64,000 bases of DNA, from NCBI RefSeq assembly GCF_018502385.1, contig NZ_CP075523.1:2108001-2172000 (forward strand), in the 5' to 3' direction. Below, piece after piece: positions 17,391 to 24,830 of this stretch; positions within the stretch are counted from its first letter, which is position 1, and each line of letters opens with the position of its first letter. The DNA comes from Synechococcus sp. LA31. Its GTDB lineage: Bacteria > Cyanobacteriota > Cyanobacteriia > PCC-6307 > Cyanobiaceae. The translations under genes and the position numbers were made by a program. Under the pieces are notes generated by a model. That model was given only the letters and a program-made list of their open reading frames with translations. It was not told the origin of the DNA and made no database searches.

Positions 17391-18602
17391 TCACCCGAGC
17401 TCGCCGGTGTAGCTGGCGGACAGGCCAACGCTGAGATCACGCAACGCCGAGCGGCTCAGTTCATCACCGGTGTAGATGGCCTCCAGGCGCTGGCCCACAT
17501 AGATGCCAGTGCCGTCCAGCCGGCCATAGGCCTTGCTTTTGAACGTGGTGCTCTCGAAGCGCAACCGGCCGGTTTTCGTGCCAAGGATGCCCACAACGTC
17601 TTCCGAGCCGAGCTCAGCGATCTCATCCACGCTGCGGCGGTTGCGGCGGGTTTTGCGGGAGCCATCGCGGCTGATCAGGAGCCAATCCTGCTCGCCATCA
17701 CTGCCGCTGAAGAACTGATTGCTGCCTTTGCCGCCCCAAAGCTCATCGCGGCCGCCGCCACCGGTGAGCACATCGTTGCCCTGCTCGCCGCGCAGCAGAT
17801 CGGGACCGCTGCCGCCGGTGAGCACATCGTTCAACACGGTGCCAATCAGCCGATCACCGCTGGGGCTGGTGGCTGTGGGGCTCATCACCTTCGTGGTTTC
17901 AACGCCCCAGATGGCCTTCAGAGCAGCCAAATCATTGGCTGTAAACCATGTGGGCCAGCTCTCGCCAAGTGGAGAGCGGTAGGCCAGCAGGGTTTCTTCT
18001 GGATAGGCGCTGCGGGATGAATTACTGCTCTCAAACACATCTCCATCGGTTTGATCGAAGGGATGTTCACCGCCCAGGGTATGGAGCAGCTCATGCAGAG
18101 CGGCGTAATAGAGATAGTCGATCTCGCCATTGAAGGCGGGCGTATTGAGCATGATCTCCCAGAAATCACGCTGGGGGGTGTCATTTGAGAGAGCGATGCC
18201 GAGAGTCACACCATTACCACTGCCCTCCAGAGCGATTTCGCTATCGAAGTAGAAGCGAACATCAGCAAAGTCGGGCGAGTCAACAAAGCGAAAATCGAGA
18301 TCGATCTCGGCATCCAGCTTCTGCACAGCGTCCTGGAAGAAGGCCACAAAGGCTTCATCCATCGCAACGGTCTGGATCGTTTGAGCGCCATAGCCGCCCC
18401 CATTCACCGCCACCGGGCCAGCCGGCCGATGCAGATAGAGATCCAGCACGCCATCGGTCAGCACCTGCTGCTTGGTGAAGCTCTCGAAATCCGGAGCAAT
18501 CAGCTGCTCAACCGGAATTGTGCGCAGGGTTTGTTCACCCAGGGCATGGGATTCACCCAGAGCCACGCTGTTGCCGCTGGCCAGAAAACACCGATAACAC
18601 AT
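17391..18602 (-). CDS. RTX-repeat zinc metalloprotease (M10/serralysin-like)
   Basis: A 403-residue protein, probably secreted. Residues 170-180 read HELLHTLGGEH, an exact metzincin zinc site HExxHxxGxxH. About 25 residues on, ETLLAYRSP occupies the Met-turn position but has Leu206 where metzincins keep Met. Residues about 250-300 carry glycine/aspartate RTX calcium-binding nonapeptides (LTGGSGPDLLRGEQGNDVL, then LTGGGGRDELWGGKGSNQFF). No classical signal peptide is seen, so type I secretion through a C-terminal signal is likely, though no ABC exporter genes are in the window. The start at 18602 is not certain. It sits between the PRC-barrel gene and purL, which are adjacent in the gene order I know from relatives. 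Confidence 0.8.
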   Translation of the reverse strand: MCYRCFLASGNSVALGESHALGEQTLRTIPVEQLIAPDFESFTKQQVLTDGVLDLYLHRPAGPVAVNGGGYGAQTIQTVAMDEAFVAFFQDAVQKLDAEIDLDFRFVDSPDFADVRFYFDSEIALEGSGNGVTLGIALSNDTPQRDFWEIMLNTPAFNGEIDYLYYAALHELLHTLGGEHPFDQTDGDVFESSNSSRSAYPEETLLAYRSPLGESWPTWFTANDLAALKAIWGVETTKVMSPTATSPSGDRLIGTVLNDVLTGGSGPDLLRGEQGNDVLTGGGGRDELWGGKGSNQFFSGSDGEQDWLLISRDGSRKTRRNRRSVDEIAELGSEDVVGILGTKTGRLRFESTTFKSKAYGRLDGTGIYVGQRLEAIYTGDELSRSALRDLSVGLSASYTGELG

Positions 18603-18647
18603 GGCAGCTCTGCCTCAAGGGCTGCCTGCAAGCTAGACCCAACAGAC

Positions 18648-19403
18648 CTACAACCAAGGGTCGGCATCCCGATGGTTGGGGTCGGGCTTGCTCTCCTCAT
18701 CCCAGTCATCCCAGGCTTCATCCCTGGCGGTGACTGCGCGGCGAGGTTCGTCGTCGTCAGGCTCCGGCTCCTCCTCCAACCAACCTTCCAAGCGGTCATC
18801 GAAGCGATCGCCCACCTGCTGGAACTGCTCACGCAGGCGGGAGGTTTCTTCCGCAAACTGATCGCGCCAACGGCGGCCGCGCCGCAGAAACTCCTGGCGC
18901 ACGCTGGCCCGCGCCAAGGGCAAATCATCCAGCCCATTGAGGGCGGTGAGCACCTGGCCCGGCTGTTGATCGCGAATGCGCTCGGGGCTGAGGCGCCAGC
19001 GGCTGCTGCCGGGTAAACGCGGATCGCTGCGCGACACCAGGTAGTGGAGGATCTGGCCGGTGCTGAGCTCCACAGCTGCATCCGCCACCATGCCCATGAG
19101 CTCGCCGTGGCGATCGAGCAGGGCCGCCTCCATCAAGGTGGGTAATCGATCAGTGGTGGGCAGATCCGTATCAGCGCCGGGGCCCTGCACCAAGGCTTCC
19201 AGCTCTACCAGTCCGCGCAGTTGATCGAGCCGCCAGGCCTCGCGCCGATCCCCGAACGACGAAGGCTTGCTGATCCAGCCGAGCAACCGGTGCACAGGGG
19301 GGTGCATCCAAGCCAGCACCCCTGCGCCGTGATCGAGCCCCTGCTCGCAGCGCACCCGACGGCGCAGCAGATCACTCAACAGCAACTGCTCCGGCAGGCT
19401 CAC
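18648..19403 (-). CDS. PRC-barrel domain protein downstream of dnaN
   Basis: A 251-residue soluble protein starting with GTG 19403, which overlaps the dnaN stop as GTGA, so it is translationally coupled to dnaN. The region around residues 75-130 (AALLDRHGELMGMVADAAVE with flanking LVELEAL and ILHYLVSRSDPRLPG) fits a PRC-barrel fold. The C-terminal ~90 residues are charged, with LRRRVR-like and EEEPEPDDDEPRR stretches and probable coiled-coil character. The family is conserved next to dnaN in picocyanobacteria as far as I know, but its function is not established. A role near replication is only inferred from position. Confidence 0.75.
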   Translation of the reverse strand: MSLPEQLLLSDLLRRRVRCEQGLDHGAGVLAWMHPPVHRLLGWISKPSSFGDRREAWRLDQLRGLVELEALVQGPGADTDLPTTDRLPTLMEAALLDRHGELMGMVADAAVELSTGQILHYLVSRSDPRLPGSSRWRLSPERIRDQQPGQVLTALNGLDDLPLARASVRQEFLRRGRRWRDQFAEETSRLREQFQQVGDRFDDRLEGWLEEEPEPDDDEPRRAVTARDEAWDDWDEESKPDPNHRDADPWL

Positions 19404-20530
19404 TGGCGGATCTGCACCGGCATCACCAAGTAGGTGAAGGCCGAATCATCGTCAGGAGCCAGCACCACCGGCGTGGTGGGGGCATTGCAGCGCAGCTCCA
19501 CGCGCTCGGCGCTCATCGCCTTGAGGCCATCGAGCACATAGCGCACGTTGAAGGCGATCTGGATGGCATCACCGCTCACGTCAGCGGCGATGGCTTCTGA
19601 ACCACTGCCCACGTCTTGCGCATCGGTACTGATACTCAGCTGACCGGCCGCGGGATCACTGCTGATCTTCACCACGTTGTTGTGCTGATCAGCCAGCACA
19701 GCCACCCGCTCCAAAGCGCCCAGCAGACCCTTGCGGTCGAGCTTGAGACTGCGGGTAAAGCTCTCAGGGATCAGCTGGCGGTAGTTGGGGTAGGTGCCAT
19801 CGAGGCTGCGGCTGGTGAGCACCTGATCGGCGAACTGGAACACCACCTGGCCGTGATCACAGAACAGGCTCACCAGGTCGCTGCCGCCGCGGCTGGAGAG
19901 CAGCCGCTCCAGTTCGCGCAGCGAGCGAGCGGGCACGGTGACATCGAGATCCGCCCCACCCTCGGCGCTGTTTTGCAGGCGCAGCACAGCTAGGCGGTGG
20001 CCGTCGGTGGCAGCGCACTCCAGCCCATCGGCATTCAGGCCTAGATGCACGCCGGTAAGCAGCTGCTTGGCTTCATCGCCGCTGCTGGCAAACAGGGTGG
20101 CGCGCAGGCCTTTCACCAGCACCTCAGGGTCGAGCTTGATCGGTGTAGCGGCCTGGGCGAGGGGCAATTCGGGAAAGTCGTCGGCGGGCATGCCGCGCAT
20201 CTGATAGCTGCCGGAGGCGCTGGTGAGTTCCACCTGCTCGCCGCCTTCCTCACAGCTGAGGCTGATCGGGCTGTCAGCCGGCATGCGGGCCACGATTTCA
20301 CCGAACAACCGGGCCGGCAGGGTGATGGCGCCGCTGGTGTGCACCGAGGCGCTGAGGCTGGTTTGGATGCCGAGGCTCAAATCAAAGCCGGTGAGGCTGA
20401 GCCGGCCTGTGCCGGCGTCAGCGGTGAGCAGCACGTTGGCCAACACCGGATGGGTGGGCCGGCCTGCCACAGCGCGACTGACCAGCTGAAGGCTGGCGTT
20501 GAGTTCGGCCTGGGAGCAGACCAGCTTCAT
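19400..20530 (-). CDS. dnaN: DNA polymerase III subunit beta (sliding clamp)
   Basis: A 376-residue beta clamp conferring processivity on replicative polymerase. ATG 20530 gives MKLVCSQAELNASLQLVSRA, the normal start; a longer frame to 20563 adds unrelated residues. Three clamp domains are recognisable: PTHPVLANVLL with LTGFDLSLGIQT; VKGLRATLFASSGDEAKQLL with AATDGHRLAVLRL; and FNVRYVLDGLKAM. It ends with the conserved TYLVMPVQI. It reads away from the candidate origin immediately upstream, matching dnaN-oriC adjacency in cyanobacteria. Confidence 0.98.
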   Translation of the reverse strand: MKLVCSQAELNASLQLVSRAVAGRPTHPVLANVLLTADAGTGRLSLTGFDLSLGIQTSLSASVHTSGAITLPARLFGEIVARMPADSPISLSCEEGGEQVELTSASGSYQMRGMPADDFPELPLAQAATPIKLDPEVLVKGLRATLFASSGDEAKQLLTGVHLGLNADGLECAATDGHRLAVLRLQNSAEGGADLDVTVPARSLRELERLLSSRGGSDLVSLFCDHGQVVFQFADQVLTSRSLDGTYPNYRQLIPESFTRSLKLDRKGLLGALERVAVLADQHNNVVKISSDPAAGQLSISTDAQDVGSGSEAIAADVSGDAIQIAFNVRYVLDGLKAMSAERVELRCNAPTTPVVLAPDDDSAFTYLVMPVQIRQ

Positions 20531-20637
20531 GGCAGGGGCAAAGCGATCCCCACGCTTCCACAACGGGGCGGGAAGTGCAACGGGCCTGGCGAGCGGTTTC
20601 CCCGCGTTTCCCCATCCCTCCGTCTAACGGATCAAAA

Positions 20638-20649
20638 GGTTTTAAAACC
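20638..20649. repeat. Perfect 12-bp palindrome GGTTTTAAAACC in the AT-rich patch of oriC
   Basis: The sequence GGTTTTAAAACC equals its own reverse complement. It lies in the only AT-rich patch of the region (about 20630-20660), 108 bp upstream of the dnaN ATG. It could be part of a DNA-unwinding element or an operator for dnaN. The sequence alone does not decide. Confidence 0.5.
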
Positions 20650-20726
20650 AAAATCCCAATCCGTAGCCGTAGAGGGTGGGGAAACACCGCAAAAGCCACC
20701 AAACCCTTTGCACCGCAGTGGTTTTT

Positions 20727-20735
20727 GTTTCCACA
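20727..20735 (+). other. DnaA-box-like site GTTTCCACA
   Basis: It matches eight of nine bases of the cyanobacterial DnaA box TTTTCCACA and lies in the candidate origin. Confidence 0.6.
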
Positions 20736-20797
20736 AGCCTGGTGAATGATTCGGCGGGTTTGGCGCGAAGTAGGCGTTTTCCGCGAAATCCCGCTGC

Positions 20798-20806
20798 TGT
20801 GGAAAT
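20798..20806 (-). other. DnaA-box-like site (reverse) ATTTCCACA
   Basis: The top strand reads TGTGGAAAT. Its complement matches eight of nine bases of TTTTCCACA, in opposite orientation to the flanking boxes. Confidence 0.6.
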
Positions 20807-20862
20807 CTGCGCCTGGATCAGGGGGTTGGTCGGCCTCTGTTTTCCCGTGGGGCAACCCATGG

Positions 20863-20871
20863 TTTTCCCCA
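20863..20871 (+). other. DnaA-box-like site TTTTCCCCA
   Basis: It matches eight of nine bases of TTTTCCACA (A to C at position 7). GTTGTGGG follows directly, so a further degenerate reverse half may adjoin it. Confidence 0.5.
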
Positions 20872-20920
20872 GGTTGTGGGCAGACGCTTTGTGGGTTGGC
20901 TCGCTGCATGAGCAACCAGC

Positions 20921-20951
20921 AAAAAGCCCCGCCGGGATCAACCGGCGGGGC
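20921..20951 (-). terminator. Rho-independent terminator of thrC
   Basis: A 10-bp perfect GC stem (20926-20935 pairing with 20942-20951) with a 6-base loop. On the minus strand it is followed by five U (A5 on the plus strand at 20921-20925). It lies 32 bp past the thrC stop and would shield the origin from leftward transcription. Confidence 0.9.
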
Positions 20952-20982
20952 TATGGAGGCTGCGCTCGTTTCGGTTGTGGCC

Positions 20983-22041
20983 TCAGAAGCCCATCACCCG
21001 GGCCACGGTGGCGGTCTCCGGTTCAAGGCCGGTGTGGAACTTCGAGTCGTTGTGCTCGATCGCCGTGGTGGGGTCCTTGAGGCCGTTGCCGGTGAGCACG
21101 CACACCACCGTGGCCCCCGCTGGCACCTCGTGACGACGTTTGATCAGGCCGGCCACGGAGGCGGCACTGGCGGGCTCGCAGAACACGCCCTCACCACTGC
21201 CCAGCAGCTTGTAGGCCTCGATGATCTCGGCGTCGGTCACAGCCATGAAATCACCGTTGCTCTCGCTTCTCGCCTTGAGCGCCCGCTCCTTATTCACCGG
21301 GTTACCGATGCGGATGGCGGTGGCGATTGTGTCGGGCTGCTCCACCGTGTGGCCCAGCACCAGGGGGGCTGATCCAGCGGCCTGGAAGCCCATCATGCGG
21401 GGAAGGCGGCGGCTGTGGCCGGCGGCCTTGTATTCGTTGAAGCCCATCCAGTAGGCGCTGATGTTGCCGGCGTTGCCCACGGGGATGCACAGCCAATCGG
21501 GGGCCTCGCCCAGGGCATCCACCACCTCGAAGGCGGCGGTTTTCTGGCCCTGCAGGCGGAAGGGGTTCACCGAGTTCACCAGGGTGATCGGGTATTGGTT
21601 CGCCACCTCCTGCACAATCGCCAGGGCCCGGTCGAAGTTGCCCTTCACGGCCAGCACTTCAGCGCCGTAGAGCAGGGCCTGGGCGAGCTTGCCCTGGGCC
21701 ACATAGCCATCGGGGATCAGCACGAAGGCGCGCATGCCACCACGGCGCGCATAGGCCGCAGCTGCGGCTGAGGTGTTGCCCGTGCTGGCGCAGATCACCG
21801 CCTCGGAGCCCGCTTCCTTGGCCTTGGAGATGGCCATGGTCATGCCCCGGTCTTTGAAGGAGCCGGTGGGGTTAAGGCCGTCGTATTTGAGGAACACCTT
21901 CACGCCCTTGCCGATCCGCTCGGCGATCACCGGGGCGGGGATCAGGGGGGTGGCGCCTTCGCGCAGGGTGATCACCGGCGTTTTGTTGCTCACCGGCAGC
22001 CACTTGCGGTAGCCCTCGATCAGACCGGGCCAGTCCTGCAT
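20983..22041 (-). CDS. thrC: Threonine synthase
   Basis: A PLP enzyme converting O-phosphohomoserine to threonine, 352 residues from ATG 22041 (MQDWPGLIEGYRKWLPV). A GTG at 22074 would add 11 residues. Signatures are TPVITLREGATPLIPA, GLNPTGSFKDRGMTMAISKA (Schiff-base lysine in SFKDRG), ICASTGNTSAAAAAYARR, PVGNAGNISAYWMGF and FCEPASAASVAGLIKR. It completes the threonine branch that begins with lysC in this window. It is followed by a strong terminator beside the candidate origin. Confidence 0.97.
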   Translation of the reverse strand: MQDWPGLIEGYRKWLPVSNKTPVITLREGATPLIPAPVIAERIGKGVKVFLKYDGLNPTGSFKDRGMTMAISKAKEAGSEAVICASTGNTSAAAAAYARRGGMRAFVLIPDGYVAQGKLAQALLYGAEVLAVKGNFDRALAIVQEVANQYPITLVNSVNPFRLQGQKTAAFEVVDALGEAPDWLCIPVGNAGNISAYWMGFNEYKAAGHSRRLPRMMGFQAAGSAPLVLGHTVEQPDTIATAIRIGNPVNKERALKARSESNGDFMAVTDAEIIEAYKLLGSGEGVFCEPASAASVAGLIKRRHEVPAGATVVCVLTGNGLKDPTTAIEHNDSKFHTGLEPETATVARVMGF

Positions 22042-22104
22042 GGCCGGGCGGCGTCTGAAGGGCAGCAGGGGCACGGGTGGCTGGGGCGCGGTCTAGAGCC
22101 GAAT

Positions 22105-22695
22105 CTACGGGGCGGGTTTCGCCTCGGTGGCGTCGCTGTTGCCCCTCAGCCCATCCAGCGGCGACTCCATAAAGAACTGCACCAGCTCGCTGATGGATTT
22201 GGCCTTCTGCATCACGGCTAGCAGAGCCGGGATGCTCACCTCCATTTCGTCGACGGGGTAGGCCTCGAGGAAGCTGATGGCGCTGAGCTTGCCATCGGTG
22301 GCTACCAGGGCATTGATCACCCCCGCTCGCAGGGCCGGCACCCCGGCCGGCTTCGCATACAACGGGTAGATGATCTGCGCGATCCGCGCCAGCAGGGCCT
22401 CACCCAGGCGGGTGCTGAGCAGGCGGCTGGTGAGCAGCAACGGGATCGAGAGCTCTGCCTTGAGCAGCTTGCTCACTTCAGCGGGGTCCACCCGGGCAAG
22501 CATCAGCACGTCAGACATCAGCCCGCGGGCCCGGCCGGTGTCGGCTAGGTACACCAGGTCCGACACCGGAATCGAGCGGCGAAAGGCCCCTGTCACGAAC
22601 ACCACGTTTTCGGCGGCGATCGCCCCAGGGCTGCCCATCAGGCCGAGGCTCAGCACAGCGGCGGTAAGGCGCTGTCGCTTGCTGAGCCTGGGCAT
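22105..22695 (-). CDS. DUF1400 (alpha/beta-hydrolase-associated) exported protein
   Basis: A 196-residue protein with a signal peptide (MPRLSKRQRLTAAVLSLGLM, probable cleavage after GAIAA). The mature part, ENVVFVTGAFRRSIPVSDLV through PLYAKPAGVPALRAGVINAL, is the DUF1400 module found in cyanobacteria, often ahead of an alpha/beta hydrolase domain. Here there is no hydrolase domain, so the protein is DUF1400 alone. A periplasmic or lumenal location is inferred. Function is unknown. It lies between the ABC1 kinase gene and thrC on the same strand. Confidence 0.75.
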   Translation of the reverse strand: MPRLSKRQRLTAAVLSLGLMGSPGAIAAENVVFVTGAFRRSIPVSDLVYLADTGRARGLMSDVLMLARVDPAEVSKLLKAELSIPLLLTSRLLSTRLGEALLARIAQIIYPLYAKPAGVPALRAGVINALVATDGKLSAISFLEAYPVDEMEVSIPALLAVMQKAKSISELVQFFMESPLDGLRGNSDATEAKPAP

Positions 22696-22722
22696 GGTTG
22701 ATGGCGCTGGATTGGCCAGACC

Positions 22723-24723
22723 CTAGGCCGGCTTCCGCTGCAGATCAGCGCCCACCAACACATCGCGCACCAGGTGCACCACGCCCCGTTCGGCCAGGCC
22801 GCGGGCCAGCTCGGCCCCCATGCGCCGCAGCTCCGTTTCCTGCAGCAGCCTCGGCAGTCGCTTGAGCAGCAGCTGAGGTTCGAAGCCCGGCAGCTGGCGC
22901 AGGATCGCCACCAGCCGCTGGATCGGCTCCAGTGAGAGCAGCTCGGCGTCGTTGGCGCTCATCGGCAGCCGGTTGCGCAGGCCCGGGGGGCGCAGTGGCC
23001 GCGGCAGCCGCTGGGCGATGCGCAGCGTGGTTTGCCAGCCGAGGGCATCCATTTGATTCACCGCCGCTTCCACCAGCTGGCCCCGCAGCATCCCGGCGTT
23101 GGGGGAGAACAGAAAATCGAGCACTTGATCCAGCAGCCCATCGAGATCGAGCTGGCTACCGCTGGCGGCGCTGCTGATCAGGTTGTCGAGCCGCTGCCAG
23201 CGGAAGATCTCGCCATCAAACAGCATCTCTTTAAGGCTGTTGCGCAGCTGCGGATCGGGATCCTCCATCAGCCGCCGCGCGAAGTAGGGATAGGCGGCAC
23301 CGAGGATCTTGAAGTCGGGATCCACGCTCAAGGCGATGCCTTCCAGGGTGACCAGCGAGCGGATGATCAGCGCGTAGTAGGGCGGCACCTGGAAGGGGAA
23401 GCGATACATCACACCGCTGAGGTCGTCGGTGACGGCCTTGAAGTCCATGCGGCTGACGCCCATTTCCAGCGCCTGCCCGAACACGCCTTCGAAGGCCGGC
23501 ACGATTGGTGAGAGGTCCACGTCTTCCGCCAGGAAGCCGAGGCTCACGAAGTCTTTGGAGAGCTTGCCGAAATTGCGGTTCACCAGGTGCACCACCGCCT
23601 GAATCAGGCCGGTGCGGCTCTCACGACTCACCTCGCTCATCATCCCGAAATCGAGGTAGGCGAGGCGGCCGTCGGGGAGGGCCAGCAGGTTGCCGGGGTG
23701 GGGATCGGCATGGAAGAAGCCATGCTCGAGCAGCTGCTGCAGCGAGCAGTTCACGCCCACCGTCACCATGTCGTCGGGGTCGATGCCCAGCTGGCGCACC
23801 GCCTCGAGGTTGGTGAGTTTCACCCCATCGATCCATTCCATCGTGAGCACCCGCCGGGCCGTGGCCTGCCGGTAGATGCGGGGAACGGCGATGCGAGGGT
23901 TGTGGCTGTGGAGCGCTGCAAACTTCTCGGCATTGCTGGCCTCATTGCAGTAATCCATCTCCTCGAACACCCGCTTGCCCAGCTCATCGATCAGGGCCAC
24001 CAGATCGGAGCGGATTAGGCCGATGTTGCGGTTGAGCCAGGCAGCGATGTTGCGCACGATGTAGAGATCGAGCGTGATCTGCTCGCGCAGGCCTGGGCGC
24101 TGCACCTTCACGGCCACCTTGTCGCCATTGAGCAGCACGCCTCGGTGCACTTGGCCCAGCGAGGCGGCTGAGATCGGTTCGCGTTCGAGTTCGGCGTAGA
24201 TCGAGGGGATCGGGGCGCCCAGGTCTTCCTCGATGCAGGCCATCGCCAGGGCTGAATCAAAGCCTGGTAGTTGGTCCTGCAGGCCCGCCAGCTCTTCGAG
24301 CAGCAGCGGCGGGATGATGTCGGGCCGGGTGGAAAGGGCCTGGCCGGCCTTGATGAAGGCGGGCCCGAGCGAGGCCACCAGATCGGCGGCTTCCTTGGCC
24401 CGGGCCTGAGCGTGCTCAGGGTTCTTGAGGCGGCGGGTGAGCCAGTCGATCGCCACGCTGAGCATGTAGAGCCCAATGGGCACCAGCGTTTGCCAGACGC
24501 GGCGGATCAGGCGTTGGGGGGCGCCGGCATAAATGCGGCTGATGGCTGCCGGGTCGTATTCCAGTAAGCCGGAGGCCTCGATGAAGTCGCTGAGGTCGGC
24601 GGGCTGTGGGTCAACGGCAGCAATGGTCAGGGGTTTTGTCTCCAGGTCTTCGCCCAGCACGTTGTGCCGCATCGCGGCGCTGGCGGCTTCCAGGGGCGTA
24701 AGCGAACGGTTGGTGGTTGGCAT
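22723..24723 (-). CDS. ABC1/UbiB-family atypical kinase
   Basis: A 666-residue member of the AarF/UbiB/ABC1K family. The defining KxGQ motif is in AFIKAGQALSTRPDIIPP, followed by the Ala-rich nucleotide loop (AASLGQVHRG), VAVKVQRPG, the catalytic-loop equivalent FFHADPHPGNLL and the metal motif AYLDFGMMSE. Two hydrophobic stretches lie near the C-terminus. In cyanobacteria and chloroplasts such proteins act in prenylquinone metabolism and membrane stress, but the substrate of this one is unknown. It is divergent from recN. Confidence 0.9.
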   Translation of the reverse strand: MPTTNRSLTPLEAASAAMRHNVLGEDLETKPLTIAAVDPQPADLSDFIEASGLLEYDPAAISRIYAGAPQRLIRRVWQTLVPIGLYMLSVAIDWLTRRLKNPEHAQARAKEAADLVASLGPAFIKAGQALSTRPDIIPPLLLEELAGLQDQLPGFDSALAMACIEEDLGAPIPSIYAELEREPISAASLGQVHRGVLLNGDKVAVKVQRPGLREQITLDLYIVRNIAAWLNRNIGLIRSDLVALIDELGKRVFEEMDYCNEASNAEKFAALHSHNPRIAVPRIYRQATARRVLTMEWIDGVKLTNLEAVRQLGIDPDDMVTVGVNCSLQQLLEHGFFHADPHPGNLLALPDGRLAYLDFGMMSEVSRESRTGLIQAVVHLVNRNFGKLSKDFVSLGFLAEDVDLSPIVPAFEGVFGQALEMGVSRMDFKAVTDDLSGVMYRFPFQVPPYYALIIRSLVTLEGIALSVDPDFKILGAAYPYFARRLMEDPDPQLRNSLKEMLFDGEIFRWQRLDNLISSAASGSQLDLDGLLDQVLDFLFSPNAGMLRGQLVEAAVNQMDALGWQTTLRIAQRLPRPLRPPGLRNRLPMSANDAELLSLEPIQRLVAILRQLPGFEPQLLLKRLPRLLQETELRRMGAELARGLAERGVVHLVRDVLVGADLQRKPA

Positions 24724-24830
24724 ACCGCGGGTTGGGGCCCCGGGTGCCCTTTCAGTGTTGTCCCTCTTCTAAACGAAAGACACAGCCGCTACGGTCGGGC
24801 CGACTACCCGGCTGTAGCCGCGTCGCCCCC

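Larger units (their letters stand above)
20531..20918. other. Candidate replication origin (oriC) beside dnaN
   Basis: This is the longest non-coding stretch of the window (452 bp between the dnaN start and the thrC stop). It carries at least three 8/9 matches to the DnaA box TTTTCCACA (20727-20735 +, 20798-20806 -, 20863-20871 +). Weaker 7/9 copies lie at 20554-20562 +, 20606-20614 +, 20677-20685 - and 20777-20785 +. An AT-rich patch with a perfect palindrome (20638-20649) could be the unwinding element. The position next to dnaN is where cyanobacterial origins are found. The dnaN promoter must also lie here. Strand-skew analysis was not possible by eye. Confidence 0.75.

Noticed and set aside
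24724-24830. Searched for an SOS box upstream of recN
   Set aside because: No GTAC-type dyad was found; recN shows no visible LexA control here.
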